Source: Glycomyces sp. YM15 (GTDB taxonomy: Bacteria > Actinomycetota > Actinomycetes > Mycobacteriales > Micromonosporaceae). From it: DNA of 64,000 nt. The DNA lies in assembly GCF_016918015.1 (NCBI RefSeq), contig NZ_JAERMK010000001.1:326805-390804 (forward strand). The letters are read 5' to 3'. A program made the position numbers and the translations under genes. The notes beneath the pieces are model-generated. The model made no database searches. It saw only the letters and a program-made list of their open reading frames with translations, and was not told the origin of the DNA. Shown piece by piece: positions 46,452 through 56,037 of this stretch; within the stretch, counting starts at the first letter, position 1, and every line of letters begins with the position of its first letter.

Positions 46452-47614
46452 AGGCCCTCATCTGCGGGGCGGGCATCGCCGGCCTCGCCCTCGCCAACCG
46501 CCTCCACCACCACGGATGGGACGTCCACATCGTCGACCACGCCCGCGGCCCCCGCGCCCAGGGCTACATGATCGACTTCTCCGGGCCCGGGTTCGAGGCC
46601 CTCACCGCCATGGGCCTGCACGACCGGCTCCGCGCCTATGCCAGCCCCGTCGACGAATTCCGCTACATCGACGACCGCGGGCGCACCACCGTCGCCCTCG
46701 ACTACGCGGTCTTCTCCAAAGCCCTCAAGGGCGAACTCGTCAGCATCATGCGGCCCGCCCTCGAACAACTGCTCCGCGAAAGCCTGAGCGACGCCATCGA
46801 CCTGCGCTACCGCACCACCATCGAGCGAATCGACGGCAACCGGGCCGACCTCTCCGACGGCACCGCGATCGAGGCCGATCTGATCGTGGGCGCCGACGGC
46901 ATTCACTCCCGCGTCCGCTCCCTCGTCTTCGGCCCCGAACCGGACTACCTCCGCTCCCTCGGGATGCGCACGGGCGCGTTCGTCTTCACCGACCCCGAAG
47001 CGTTCGAACAGGTCCGCGGCCAGTTCGTGCTCACCGAGACCCTCAACCGCCAGATGGGCTTCTACGGGCTCACCGACGACCGCGTCGCCGTCTTCACCGT
47101 GCACCGCACCACCGAGCGGGGACTGCCCGAGGACCCGCGGGAAGCCCTCCGACACGGCTACTCGGGCATGGGCGACCTCGCCGAACGCGCGCTCGCCAGT
47201 TGCCCGGCCCCCGACCAGGTCTACTACGACCAGGTCGCCCAGATCCACCTGCCGCGATGGAGCAATGGACCGGTGGCGCTGCTCGGCGACGCCGCCTACG
47301 CGGTCTCCCTCATCGCCGGACAGGGCGCCTCCCTCGGCATCGCCGGCGCCTACATCCTGGCCGAACGCCTGCACCGCGCCTCCACCGTGGCCGAAGGCCT
47401 CGCCGACTACGAACGGCGCTGGCGCCCAGTCGCAACCGACGTGCAGGCCTCGGCCCGCGACCGCGTCACCGAATGGTTCCTGCCGCGCACTCCGGCCAGA
47501 CTGCTGCTGCGCCGCTGGGGCTTCCGCGCCATGCACCTGCCCGGACTCAACCGGATCATGGTCGGCTCACTCCTCCCCAAGAGCCACGAGCCGGTCACCG
47601 CCCTCGCCGCCTGA
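46448..47614 (+). CDS. FAD-dependent monooxygenase (aromatic hydroxylase type)
   Basis: A 388-residue class A flavin monooxygenase. LICGAGIAGLALANRL (about 4-19) is the FAD fold, IVGADGIHSRVRSL near 155 the DG motif, and LLGDAAYAVSLIAGQG near 280 the second FAD motif. Such enzymes hydroxylate aromatic compounds or inactivate drugs such as tetracycline or rifamycin; the pairing with a TetR regulator allows this but does not show it. An imperfect hairpin follows at about 47633-47665. Confidence 0.9.
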   Translation: MKALICGAGIAGLALANRLHHHGWDVHIVDHARGPRAQGYMIDFSGPGFEALTAMGLHDRLRAYASPVDEFRYIDDRGRTTVALDYAVFSKALKGELVSIMRPALEQLLRESLSDAIDLRYRTTIERIDGNRADLSDGTAIEADLIVGADGIHSRVRSLVFGPEPDYLRSLGMRTGAFVFTDPEAFEQVRGQFVLTETLNRQMGFYGLTDDRVAVFTVHRTTERGLPEDPREALRHGYSGMGDLAERALASCPAPDQVYYDQVAQIHLPRWSNGPVALLGDAAYAVSLIAGQGASLGIAGAYILAERLHRASTVAEGLADYERRWRPVATDVQASARDRVTEWFLPRTPARLLLRRWGFRAMHLPGLNRIMVGSLLPKSHEPVTALAA

Positions 47615-47668
47615 ACGACGCACCGCGAAGGAGGGTCCGAGCGCTGTCGGCGCCCGGGCCCTCGCCGC

Positions 47669-48658
47669 CTACCGGTGCGCCATGGCCTTCGCGGTGAGTT
47701 CGACCGAGCGGATGCGGTCGGGGACCGCCTCGGCGTAGTGGGCGGTGATGAGCTCGTCGGCGCGGACGGCGGCGGCGAACTCCTCCAAGTAGGCGCGCAC
47801 GTCCTCCAGGTCGCCGGTGGCGGTGTACTTGGCCATGGCCGAAAGCTGCCGTCCCCCCGCGGAGGCGAGGAACGCGTCGATCTCGCCGTCGGTGTACTCG
47901 CGCTTGTCGCCGCGGGCGATGAAGGCGCGGGCGCGGTTGCGGAAGGCGATCGCGCGCTGGGCCTCGGCTTCGTCGCGGTCTTCGGCGGCGAAGACGTTCA
48001 CGCCCGCGATCACGTACGGCCGCTCGAGCTGCTCGGAGGGCTGGAACTCCTCGCGGTAGGCGGCCACCGCCTCGAACAGGGCGGCGGGCGCGAAGTGGGA
48101 GGCGAACGCGTAGGGCAGGCCGAGCTTGGCGGCGAGCTGCGCGCCGAAGAGGGAGGAGCCCAGGAGGTACAGGGGCACGTCGCCTTCGGGGGCGGGCACG
48201 GACTGCACGCCCGGGACGCGGGACCGTCCACTGAGGTAGCCCTGGAGTTCGAGCACGTCCTGCGGGAAGGTGTCGGCGGAGGTCGCGTCGCGGCGGATGG
48301 CGCGCATGGTCTCGCGGTCGGTGCCGGGGGCGCGGCCGAGGCCGAGGTCGATGCGGCCGGGGAACAGGGTCTCGAGGGTGCCGAACTGCTCGGCGATCAC
48401 CAGCGGCGAATGGTTGGGCAGCATGATGCCGCCTGCGCCGAGGCGGATGGAGTCGGTGTGGTGGGCGATGTGGCCGATGACGACGCTCGTGGCACTGGAG
48501 GCGATGGTCGGCATGTTGTGGTGCTCGGCGTACCAGACCCGCCGGTAGCCGCTGCGTTCGGCGGCGCGGGCGAGTTCGACGCTCGCCGCGAGGCTTTCGC
48601 GGGCGGACCGTCCCGGCGCGATCGGCGCCAGATCGAGGATCGACAGGGCTACTGGCAT
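47669..48658 (-). CDS. LLM-class flavin-dependent oxidoreductase
   Basis: 329 residues of the luciferase-like monooxygenase fold: [13 protein letters not shown] at the start, [46 protein letters not shown] (shown in part) and [11 protein letters not shown]. It uses reduced FMN from a partner. ATG at 48658 is chosen as the family start; GAAGGA lies about 10 nt before. Likely co-transcribed with the ArsR gene 31 bp upstream. Confidence 0.92.
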   Translation of the reverse strand: MPVALSILDLAPIAPGRSARESLAASVELARAAERSGYRRVWYAEHHNMPTIASSATSVVIGHIAHHTDSIRLGAGGIMLPNHSPLVIAEQFGTLETLFPGRIDLGLGRAPGTDRETMRAIRRDATSADTFPQDVLELQGYLSGRSRVPGVQSVPAPEGDVPLYLLGSSLFGAQLAAKLGLPYAFASHFAPAALFEAVAAYREEFQPSEQLERPYVIAGVNVFAAEDRDEAEAQRAIAFRNRARAFIARGDKREYTDGEIDAFLASAGGRQLSAMAKYTATGDLEDVRAYLEEFAAAVRADELITAHYAEAVPDRIRSVELTAKAMAHR

Positions 48659-48689
48659 GAGCGGAGCTTCCTTCTCAAGAGGCACGGCC

Positions 48690-48983
48690 TTACAGGTTGC
48701 GGTGGAGGTCGTCGGCGAACGCGCGGATGCGGGCCTCGTCGCGGCGGTAGTAGATCCATTGGCCGCGCCTGGTGGCCTGCAGGAATCCGGCGCGTTGGAG
48801 GATCGCGAGGTGCGCGGAGACGGTGGAGGCGGAGGCGCCCGACTTCTGCTGGATGAGCCCCGCGCACACGCCCAGATCGGCGGTGTCCCCGCACGGGAAG
48901 TTGGCCTCGGGTTCTTTGAGCCAGTTGAGGATTCGCAGGCGCGTCTCGTTGGAGAGGGCCTTGCACTCGTCGAGCACGTCCAC
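48690..48983 (-). CDS. ArsR-family regulator
   Basis: A 97-residue winged-helix regulator. [17 protein letters not shown] and [16 protein letters not shown] mark the HTH. Cys31 and Cys39 flank a short acidic loop ([19 protein letters not shown]), which could sense metal or oxidation. The operon with an LLM flavoenzyme is a common arrangement. An inverted repeat TTTCG-N8-CGAAA just upstream is a plausible operator. Confidence 0.88.
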   Translation of the reverse strand: MDVLDECKALSNETRLRILNWLKEPEANFPCGDTADLGVCAGLIQQKSGASASTVSAHLAILQRAGFLQATRRGQWIYYRRDEARIRAFADDLHRNL

Positions 48984-48995
48984 CGCCCTTCGGTA

Positions 48996-49013
48996 TTTCG
49001 CTAATTTCCGAAA
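48996..49013. promoter_or_regulatory. inverted repeat, candidate ArsR operator
   Basis: TTTCG (48996-49000) and CGAAA (49009-49013) with an 8-bp spacer, in an A/T-rich stretch 13 bp before the arsR start. Confidence 0.4.
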
Positions 49014-49068
49014 CTATCCCGAATGGGGACGGGCGGCAAAATGAGGCTCGTCACTTCGCGCTCAGGCC

Positions 49069-50586
49069 CTAGTGGTGCGGATGCCGCTCGAGCGGGGCGG
49101 TCGCGGGGCCCTGGAGGACGGCGCCGCCGGTGGAGAACCGCGAGCCGTGGCACGGGCACTCCCAGGTGTGCTCGGTGTCGTTGAAGCCGACCACGCAGCC
49201 CAGGTGGGTGCAGGTCGACGAGAGGATGCGCAGGCCGCCGTCCTCGTCGCGGTAGACGGCCCGGAGCGCGCCGTCGAGGCGCATCACGGCGCCCTCGCCG
49301 GGCGCGAGCTCGCCGGGTTCGACGGGGACCGTGCGCACGCGATCGCCGATGTAGTGGCGCACCACGTTGACCTGGTTGGCGGCGATGCGGCCCGCCTCCT
49401 TCAGCAGGTGGAACCGGCCGGGACCGAACAGCTCGGCCCAGGGCCGGGGCTCGCCGGCCATGTCCCCCGCGATGATGCGCGCGGCCGCGACGCCGTTGCT
49501 CATCCCCCACCCGCCGAAGCCGCAGGCGACATGGACGCCGTCCTCTCCGGACAGCGGACCGACGAAGGGGACCCGGTCGGAGGTCGTGTAGTCCTGCGCG
49601 GCCCAGCGGTAGGCGATCGGACCGGTCTCGAACCGCCCGCTGGCCCAGGCGGTCAAGCGCTCCAGCCGGAGGCTCGCATCGAGGTCGCCTGGCGTGGCCG
49701 CCTCCCCGGTGACGATCAGCAGCCGCCGTCCGTCGCCGTACGGGGCGGTGCGCACCGAGCGAAGGTGCTCCTCGGGGGTGAGGTACATGCCGCCGGGGTC
49801 CGCCGAGGCCGGGATCGGCGCGGCCAGCACCATTTCGCGGCGGGGCGTGAGGCGCGCGAACAGCTTGATCCGGTCGATGACCGGGAACTGGGTGGCGATC
49901 ACGGCCTCGTCGCAGCGGACGCTCCCACCGCCTTCCACGGCGAGGACGTGCCCGCCGTCGCCGGATTCGAGGCCGGTGACGCGCGAGCGCTCGAAGATCT
50001 CGCCGCCCTGGGCGACGAAGTCGGCGGCGAGGCCGAGGAGGAACCGGCGCGGATGGAACTGCGCCTGGCCATCGACCCGCACGGCGCCCGCGACGGGGAA
50101 CGGCAGGCCGGTCTCGGTGGTGAACGCCGCGTCCAGCCCGGCCTCGCGCGCGGCCTCGGACTCCTCCAGCAGGGCCTCGACGCCGTCCGCCGATTCGGTG
50201 TAGACGAAGGACGGGGACCGCTCGAACTCGCAGTCGATCCCGAGCTCGTCGGCGACGGCGGCCACGTGCTCGATCGCGTCGGTCTGCGCGTCCGCGTAGG
50301 CGCGGGCCGAAGCGGCGCCGAAGGCGTCGCGCAGGTGCGTGTAGATCGCGCCGTGCTGCGCGCTGAGCTTCGCGGTGGTGTTCCCGGTGGTGCCGGTGAC
50401 GATCCGCTCGGCCTCGACCACGGCGACCGACCGGCCCGCGCGGGCCAGCTCCCAGGCCGTGCAGAGCCCGGCGATGCCGCCGCCGACGACGGCGGTCTCG
50501 ACGGCGATATCGCCCTCGACGGGCGGGTACGCGGTTGCCTCGGTCGAGGCGATCCAGTAGGACTCGGGCTGGAGCAGCGGGTTCAT
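49069..50586 (-). CDS. FAD-dependent oxidoreductase fused to a Rieske domain
   Basis: 505 residues. A DAO-type FAD domain (ETAVVGGGIAGLCTAWELA, about 31-49; CGFGGWGMSNGVAAARI near 370) is followed by a C-terminal Rieske [2Fe-2S] domain with CTHLGC (about 459-464) and CPCHGSRF (about 477-484), all four ligands present. Similar fusions are annotated as glycine/D-amino-acid oxidase-like proteins; the substrate is not known. Single gene with weak start context, ATG at 50586. Confidence 0.9.
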   Translation of the reverse strand: MNPLLQPESYWIASTEATAYPPVEGDIAVETAVVGGGIAGLCTAWELARAGRSVAVVEAERIVTGTTGNTTAKLSAQHGAIYTHLRDAFGAASARAYADAQTDAIEHVAAVADELGIDCEFERSPSFVYTESADGVEALLEESEAAREAGLDAAFTTETGLPFPVAGAVRVDGQAQFHPRRFLLGLAADFVAQGGEIFERSRVTGLESGDGGHVLAVEGGGSVRCDEAVIATQFPVIDRIKLFARLTPRREMVLAAPIPASADPGGMYLTPEEHLRSVRTAPYGDGRRLLIVTGEAATPGDLDASLRLERLTAWASGRFETGPIAYRWAAQDYTTSDRVPFVGPLSGEDGVHVACGFGGWGMSNGVAAARIIAGDMAGEPRPWAELFGPGRFHLLKEAGRIAANQVNVVRHYIGDRVRTVPVEPGELAPGEGAVMRLDGALRAVYRDEDGGLRILSSTCTHLGCVVGFNDTEHTWECPCHGSRFSTGGAVLQGPATAPLERHPHH

Positions 50587-50614
50587 AGCGACCGGGTACC
50601 CCGGGGGCCGCGCG

Positions 50615-51235
50615 TCACTCCACGCGTTTGACGGGCTGGCGCAGGATCGTCCTGAGCTTGGCCGGGGCGGTGCGGCGGGCGTCGCTGAGGTAGATCTCGT
50701 GGTGGTCGCCGTTGAAGGTCAGCTTGTTGTAGGGCAGGTAGTGCTCGTGCAGGCGCTGCAGGACCGGCGTCTCGGCGTCGTACGAGCCGATGTGCAGGGT
50801 CTGGACGCAGAGCCCTTCGGTGAAGGAGACGAGCCGCAGGTGCTCGAACGCCGGGTTCGGGTGCTTCGCGGCGGCCTCCCCGGTGGCGGCCGTGACCATC
50901 TCCTCGGTGATCCACTCGGGCTGGCCGATCATCATGGTCCACTCCCACGCGCTCTTCTCGCGGGTGAGGAACACGGCCGGGTCGTCGGCCCGCCACAGCC
51001 CTTCCATGGGCGCGACCACGAAGTCGCGGCCGAGGGTCCGCTTGCTCGCGAACTTCAACGTGTACGCGGTGCCGTAGAGGGCCGCGACGGCGTCGGCGTA
51101 CGCGTCCGCGGTGTTCGGATCGCCCTGGCCGTCGACGGCCAGGTACCGGAACTCCGGCACCTCGACGAGGGCGAACGCGTCGCGCGGCGGCGAGTACAGC
51201 TGCTTGTAGGCCTTCTTGACGTCGTACTTCTCCAT
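50615..51235 (-). CDS. GyrI-like small-molecule-binding protein
   Basis: A 206-residue protein of the GyrI-like (SOUL/AraC-effector) fold: YKQLYSPPRDAFALVEVPEF and YLAVDGQGDPNT at the start, LCVQTLHIGSYDAETPVLQ near 150. Stand-alone members bind or hydrolyse small molecules. ATG at 51235 is chosen; GACACT 6 nt upstream is a weak leaderless promoter. The longer frame to 51520 overlaps the ROK gene and is Arg-rich. Confidence 0.85.
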   Translation of the reverse strand: MEKYDVKKAYKQLYSPPRDAFALVEVPEFRYLAVDGQGDPNTADAYADAVAALYGTAYTLKFASKRTLGRDFVVAPMEGLWRADDPAVFLTREKSAWEWTMMIGQPEWITEEMVTAATGEAAAKHPNPAFEHLRLVSFTEGLCVQTLHIGSYDAETPVLQRLHEHYLPYNKLTFNGDHHEIYLSDARRTAPAKLRTILRQPVKRVE

Positions 51236-51270
51236 GGGCGCAGTGTCCCATCCAGGTCCGACACTCGGGA

Positions 51271-52509
51271 TCAGATGGCGGTCGGCACCCGGGTGGTCAC
51301 GAGCCCCACGTCGCCGAGGAAGCGCTCGAGCGCGATCGTCGCGATCCCGGTCGCGACCGAGTTGCCGCGCACGGTGGAGACCTCGATCGCGAGGTCCGCG
51401 GCGGAGTGGCCGGGGGCCTCCTCCAGCACGCGGCGGCGCACGGCCGGGAGGAGATGGTCGCCCAGCGCCCAAGCGGTCCAACCGGTCAGGGTGATCATCT
51501 CGGGATTGACGATCGCGCACAGGTCGGCGATCGCCGACCCGAGATAGCGGGCGGTGAGTTCGAGGGTCTCGGTGAGCGCGGGGTGCGCCGGGGGTTCGAG
51601 CGCCGCCGCCAAGGCCCCGATGAACTCACGCTGCATCGGCACGGAGGCGAGCGGGTGCTCGGGGGCGATCGCGGCGAGGGTCTGCTGGATGCCCGCCGCG
51701 CCCACATAGGCTTCGACGCATCCCGAACGGCCGCAGCGGCATTTGCGGCCGTCGAGGGCGAGGAGGCTGTGGCCCCACTCCCCCGCGCCGTTCTGGGCGC
51801 CGCGCAGGATCGTGCCCTCCAGGACGATCCCGGCGCCCACGCCGGTGCCGAGGTTGACGGTGATCATGCTCTTGTGCCGCCGGCCCGCCCCGAACCAGAG
51901 CTCGGCGGTGGCGATCGCCTTGAGCGGGTTGTCGACGACCATCGGCAGCCCGATGCGCTCGCGCAGCAGGTCGACGTGGAGCCACGGCGCGTTCGGCACC
52001 ACCACGGCGACCTCGGAGCGGCGCTGCATCCCGCCGGGGAGCGAGATGCCCACGCCGAGCACGTCGTCGCGGGCGGCGGGCGCGCCCTCGGCGGCGCTCT
52101 GCTCGAGAGCGTCGTCGAGGGCGCGCGCGATCGCGTCGGCCACGTAGTCGTGCTCGTCGTGGTGCTCGTCGGTGGCGACCTCGGCGGAGGCCAGCTCGTC
52201 GAGCGCGGAGTCGAACACGGTCGCCCGCACGTACGTCTCCGCGACGTCGACGCCCACGATGCGGCCGCGGTTCCGGTTGAGCCGCAATGTGGTCGTCGGC
52301 CGCCCGATGCGCCCGCCGGTGCGGCGGGCCTCGGTGACGATGCCGCCTTCGAGCAGGTCGCTCACCACCGTGGCCACCGTCGCGTTGCTCAGGCCGGTCA
52401 CGGCGGCCAGGTCGCCCCGGCTCGCCTCGCCCGCCGCCAGCAGCGCGTGCAGCACGTCGAGCCGCGACTCACTGCGGATGTCGCGCGAGGTGCGCCTGGT
52501 GACGGCCAT
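51271..52509 (-). CDS. ROK-family transcriptional regulator
   Basis: A 412-residue sugar-responsive regulator. An N-terminal winged helix (about 12-75, GDLAAVTGLSNATVATVVSDL) precedes a ROK domain with VGVDVAETYVRA, VNLGTGVGAGIVLEGTI and the zinc motif GHSLLALDGRKCRCGRSGC. ATG at 52509 has AGGAG 6 nt upstream and is 25 bp after the beta-galactosidase gene, so it closes the five-gene sugar operon and probably represses it. Confidence 0.92.
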   Translation of the reverse strand: MAVTRRTSRDIRSESRLDVLHALLAAGEASRGDLAAVTGLSNATVATVVSDLLEGGIVTEARRTGGRIGRPTTTLRLNRNRGRIVGVDVAETYVRATVFDSALDELASAEVATDEHHDEHDYVADAIARALDDALEQSAAEGAPAARDDVLGVGISLPGGMQRRSEVAVVVPNAPWLHVDLLRERIGLPMVVDNPLKAIATAELWFGAGRRHKSMITVNLGTGVGAGIVLEGTILRGAQNGAGEWGHSLLALDGRKCRCGRSGCVEAYVGAAGIQQTLAAIAPEHPLASVPMQREFIGALAAALEPPAHPALTETLELTARYLGSAIADLCAIVNPEMITLTGWTAWALGDHLLPAVRRRVLEEAPGHSAADLAIEVSTVRGNSVATGIATIALERFLGDVGLVTTRVPTAI

Positions 52510-52534
52510 GTGGTTCTCCTGTGCAGCTACTGGA

Positions 52535-55123
52535 TCATTCCGGCGAGGCGGCGGCGGTGACGCGCGCGAGGCGCGGCCGGTCGCCGCCCGCGGTGCCGTG
52601 GACCAGCAGGCGCACCGCGCCGGTGTTCCATGATCCCGGGATCCACAGTCGACCGGGATCCCCGCCGGTGAACTTCGGCCGGGCCGCGTCGTCGAGCCAC
52701 ACGCGCCCCAGCAGTTCTCCGCCCGCGAACGCGCTGACGCGCACCTGCTCGCCCTCGAACCGCAGGGAGCGGCCGCCGGACGGGACGGGCACGTCGAGCC
52801 AGGCTTCCTCTCCCGGAGCGAGTTCGAGCGGCAGCGCGATCTCGGTCCTGGTGCCGTCCTTCTGGGACAGCGCGAGCAGGTCGTGGTCGGCCTGCGCCTC
52901 GACCTGCCAGTCTCGCACGGCCTCCAGGCGCAGCAGGGTCGCACCGCCGCCGTCGACAGGCCAGTGCGGCATGGTGATCGCGATCTCGCGGCCCTGGCCG
53001 GGCGCGAAGTGGACCCACGGGTCGTTCGGGCTCACGATGGCGGGGACGCCGTCGACGGTGATCTCGCACGGGGTCTGGAGTCCGTCGAGATGCAGCGCGT
53101 AGTGGCCGGCGCCGTCCACGGGCAGGCCGCGCCGGTACGTGACCGGGCGTCCGATCCGGGTGCTGCTCCAGCCCGCGAGGGTGCGCACCGGTGCCGGTTC
53201 CCCGGCCCACTGGTCACCGCCGTCGACCGTCCACAGTGAGGCGACGTCCTCGCTCGACACGACCGCCCACACGCGACCCAGGCCGCGCAGCGACCCGATC
53301 GCGAGGCCGGGCAGTCGCGAGTCGTCGAAGTTCGCGTGGCCCCAGGTCTCCACGGTCGCCTCGAGCCGCGAGGCTCCGGTGAGCGGGACGCGCACGGTCG
53401 CTCCGAACTTCGCGATGCTCGGCAGCGCGGCGCCGTCGAGTGCGAGGTCCACGATGTCGCCCGCGCCCTCGATCAGGAGCTCGTCGAGGCCCTCGACACC
53501 GGCGGCGTAGTGAGTGCGGCCCCGGTAGACGCCGACCGCCTCCGAGGTCGGGGGCAGCTCGTGCGCCGCGGTCTCACCGGTGCGGGTCTCCAGGTCGAGA
53601 CGCGTTGCGATGGTGAGGCTCTCGGGTTCGGGCAGGGCCGGGGAGATGACGCCCGCGGTGCCGTCCGGGGTCGCCACGTCCTCGGGGTGGTGGACCACGA
53701 CGGTCCACCGGTCGCCGCCGGAGACGACCTCGGTGAGCACCGCACCGCGGGGGCCGGGCGCCTCGATCTCCACGATCTGCACGCCGCCGGCGCCTTCGAG
53801 CGCGATCACGCTCGGCACGCGGGAGGCGAATTCCAGGCCCTCGGCGTCGGCGCGAACGAGGTCCGCCGAGGCGAACTTCAGCGTGCCGGGCAGGTCGAAG
53901 CCCGCCAGCGGCAGGTCACGGACGACCAGTGCGCACGAGAAGGGCGCCAAGGCGATCGTGAGCTCGGGCAGGCCGCCCGCGGCCGCGAAGACCGCCGTTC
54001 CCGGTGCCTCGCCGAGGTTCGGGACGCCGGTGAGCGTGCCGCCGCCGTCGAGGACCAGCGCCGATCCGGAGGCGCTGGTGGGGACGTCGACGCCGAGGAC
54101 GCCGGCGGCTTCGGTGGTGCGCGCGTTCGCGAGTGCCGGGCCGAGCGTTCGGGTGAGGGCCGCGAGCACGCGGGCCTCGGCCGTCTCCGGGCGGGATTCG
54201 CCCACAGGGGACAGGTACCCGCCGAAGTCGTAGTCGTGGGTCATGAACCCGCCCGGGTCGCCCCAGTTGCCGACCGAGGGCGTGTACCCGAAGTCGTAGC
54301 CGGAGGCCTGGAGGTAGGGCGCGAGGAGGGTCGCGCCGCTCACCATGAGGCGGCGCAGCGTGGTGTGCGACCGGTTGGTCTCGGTGACGAGCAGCGGGAG
54401 TCCCTCGGCGCCCACCAGGTCGGCGTAGCGGCGCACTTCGGCCTCGATGAACGGCGAGCGGTCGTCGGGGTAGAAGTTGAACGCCGGGGCGACGCCGTCG
54501 ACGCCGCCCGTGGCGCCGTTCAGGTCGCCTTGGCCGGCGCAGGCGATGAGCGGCACGTCGATGCCGTGGCCGATCGCCATGTCCCGCAGCGCGCTGATGT
54601 AGGCGTGTCGGTCGTGCGTGTCGAAGAAGTCGAGCTCGTTCTCCAGCTGCACGGCCACGACGCCGCCGCCGCGGCCCCACTGGCGCGAGGCGAGGAGCGG
54701 CAGGGCCTGGTCGAACCAATCGCGCACTCTGCCGAGGAACTTCGGTTCCGCCTGGCGCAGTTCGAGCCCGTCTTCGAGCGCGAGCCACGAGGGCAGCGCG
54801 CCGCCGTCCCATTCGGAGCAGATGTACGGGCCGGGCCGGGCGATGACCGCGAGGCCGGCCTCGTGGGCGAGGTCGAGGAACGCGCCGACGTCGCGGCGGC
54901 CCTCGAAGTCCCACACGCCCGGGGCGGTCTCGTGGAAGTTCCACGGCAGGTAGACGTCGATGGCGCGGTAACCGGTGGCGCGCACCTGCGCGAGCCGCGC
55001 CTCCCAGACTTCGCGGGGAAGCCGGAAGTAGAACAGCGACGCGCACAGCAGCGTTTCCTCGCGGTCGTCGAGGACGAGCCCAGAGCGTCCGAGCCGGACG
55101 GTCGCGGTGGACGGATCAGTCAC
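52535..55123 (-). CDS. GH35 beta-galactosidase
   Basis: An 862-residue glycoside hydrolase. The TIM barrel (about 15-330) starts LLCASLFYFRLPREVWEARL and has VVAVQLENELDFF with the acid/base Glu and LLVTETNRSHTTLRRL with the nucleophile Glu. Beta domains follow. There is no signal peptide, so it should act on galactosides imported by the transporter encoded just upstream. GTG at 55123 overlaps the permease stop by 4 nt. Confidence 0.88.
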   Translation of the reverse strand: MTDPSTATVRLGRSGLVLDDREETLLCASLFYFRLPREVWEARLAQVRATGYRAIDVYLPWNFHETAPGVWDFEGRRDVGAFLDLAHEAGLAVIARPGPYICSEWDGGALPSWLALEDGLELRQAEPKFLGRVRDWFDQALPLLASRQWGRGGGVVAVQLENELDFFDTHDRHAYISALRDMAIGHGIDVPLIACAGQGDLNGATGGVDGVAPAFNFYPDDRSPFIEAEVRRYADLVGAEGLPLLVTETNRSHTTLRRLMVSGATLLAPYLQASGYDFGYTPSVGNWGDPGGFMTHDYDFGGYLSPVGESRPETAEARVLAALTRTLGPALANARTTEAAGVLGVDVPTSASGSALVLDGGGTLTGVPNLGEAPGTAVFAAAGGLPELTIALAPFSCALVVRDLPLAGFDLPGTLKFASADLVRADAEGLEFASRVPSVIALEGAGGVQIVEIEAPGPRGAVLTEVVSGGDRWTVVVHHPEDVATPDGTAGVISPALPEPESLTIATRLDLETRTGETAAHELPPTSEAVGVYRGRTHYAAGVEGLDELLIEGAGDIVDLALDGAALPSIAKFGATVRVPLTGASRLEATVETWGHANFDDSRLPGLAIGSLRGLGRVWAVVSSEDVASLWTVDGGDQWAGEPAPVRTLAGWSSTRIGRPVTYRRGLPVDGAGHYALHLDGLQTPCEITVDGVPAIVSPNDPWVHFAPGQGREIAITMPHWPVDGGGATLLRLEAVRDWQVEAQADHDLLALSQKDGTRTEIALPLELAPGEEAWLDVPVPSGGRSLRFEGEQVRVSAFAGGELLGRVWLDDAARPKFTGGDPGRLWIPGSWNTGAVRLLVHGTAGGDRPRLARVTAAASPE

Positions 55124-56037
55124 TTCACACCAGCACTTCCACCTTGGAGGTTCATTTCGTACAGGTACTTCTGGCCGAGGTAGTAGATGACGATCATCGG
55201 CAGGGTCAGGATGATCGAGCCGACCATGACGAGGTTCCACGGCGGCAGCTGCATCTCGTTGCTCGTGCTCGTCATGTACTGCAGGCCGAGCGCGAGCGGC
55301 ATCTGGTTCTCGGCGTTGAGGTAGATGAGCGGGCCCATGAAGTCGCCCCACGCGTGCGTGAGGGTGAAGATCGCGATCGCGGTGAGGATCGGCCACATCA
55401 TGGGCAGGATGATCCGGCGGTAGACGCCGAAGTAGCCGAGGCCGTCCATCTGCGCCGCCTCGTCGAGCTCCCCGGAGATGCGGGAGACGAACTGCCGCAC
55501 CAGGAACACGTTGAACGCGTTGGTGAAGAAGTTCGGGATGATGAGCGGCAGGTAGGTGTTGACCCAGCCGAGCTCCTTGAACAGCAGGAACTGCGGGATC
55601 ATGGTGATCTGGGCGGGGATCATCATCGTGGCGAGCACGATCATGAACATGACGCCCTTGCCGGGCGCGCGCAGCCGCGCGAAGGCGTAGCCGACGAGCG
55701 AGGAGGACAGCACCTGGCCCACGGCCGAGAGGGTCGCGATGATGACCGAGTTGCCGACGAACCGCCCGACCGGCAGGCCCGTGGCGGTGAAGACCTCGGT
55801 GAAGTTGCGCCATTCGAACTCGGTCGGGAACACGGTGAACGCGTTCTGCGAGCTCGTCAGGTCGCTCGAGAGCGCGATCGAGATCATGAGGATGAACGGC
55901 ACGAAGAAGATCGCCGAGACGACCAGGAGCACGGCGTACGTGGCGGGCGAGGCCTTGAAGACCGAGAGGCCGCGCGTGGCGAAATCCTTCTCGGACTTGG
56001 GCTTGGCTCCCGTCGCGGCGTCAGTGGCGAGGGCCAT
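55120..56037 (-). CDS. sugar ABC transporter permease (MalG-like)
   Basis: 305 residues with six TM helices and the EAA-type loop ELDEAAQMDGLGYFGVYRRI, where the ATPase docks. It pairs with the MalF-like permease, whose stop shares one base with this ATG (TGATG at 56037). No ATPase gene is in the operon; a shared MsiK-type ATPase elsewhere is likely, as in other actinomycetes. Confidence 0.93.
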   Translation of the reverse strand: MALATDAATGAKPKSEKDFATRGLSVFKASPATYAVLLVVSAIFFVPFILMISIALSSDLTSSQNAFTVFPTEFEWRNFTEVFTATGLPVGRFVGNSVIIATLSAVGQVLSSSLVGYAFARLRAPGKGVMFMIVLATMMIPAQITMIPQFLLFKELGWVNTYLPLIIPNFFTNAFNVFLVRQFVSRISGELDEAAQMDGLGYFGVYRRIILPMMWPILTAIAIFTLTHAWGDFMGPLIYLNAENQMPLALGLQYMTSTSNEMQLPPWNLVMVGSIILTLPMIVIYYLGQKYLYEMNLQGGSAGVK

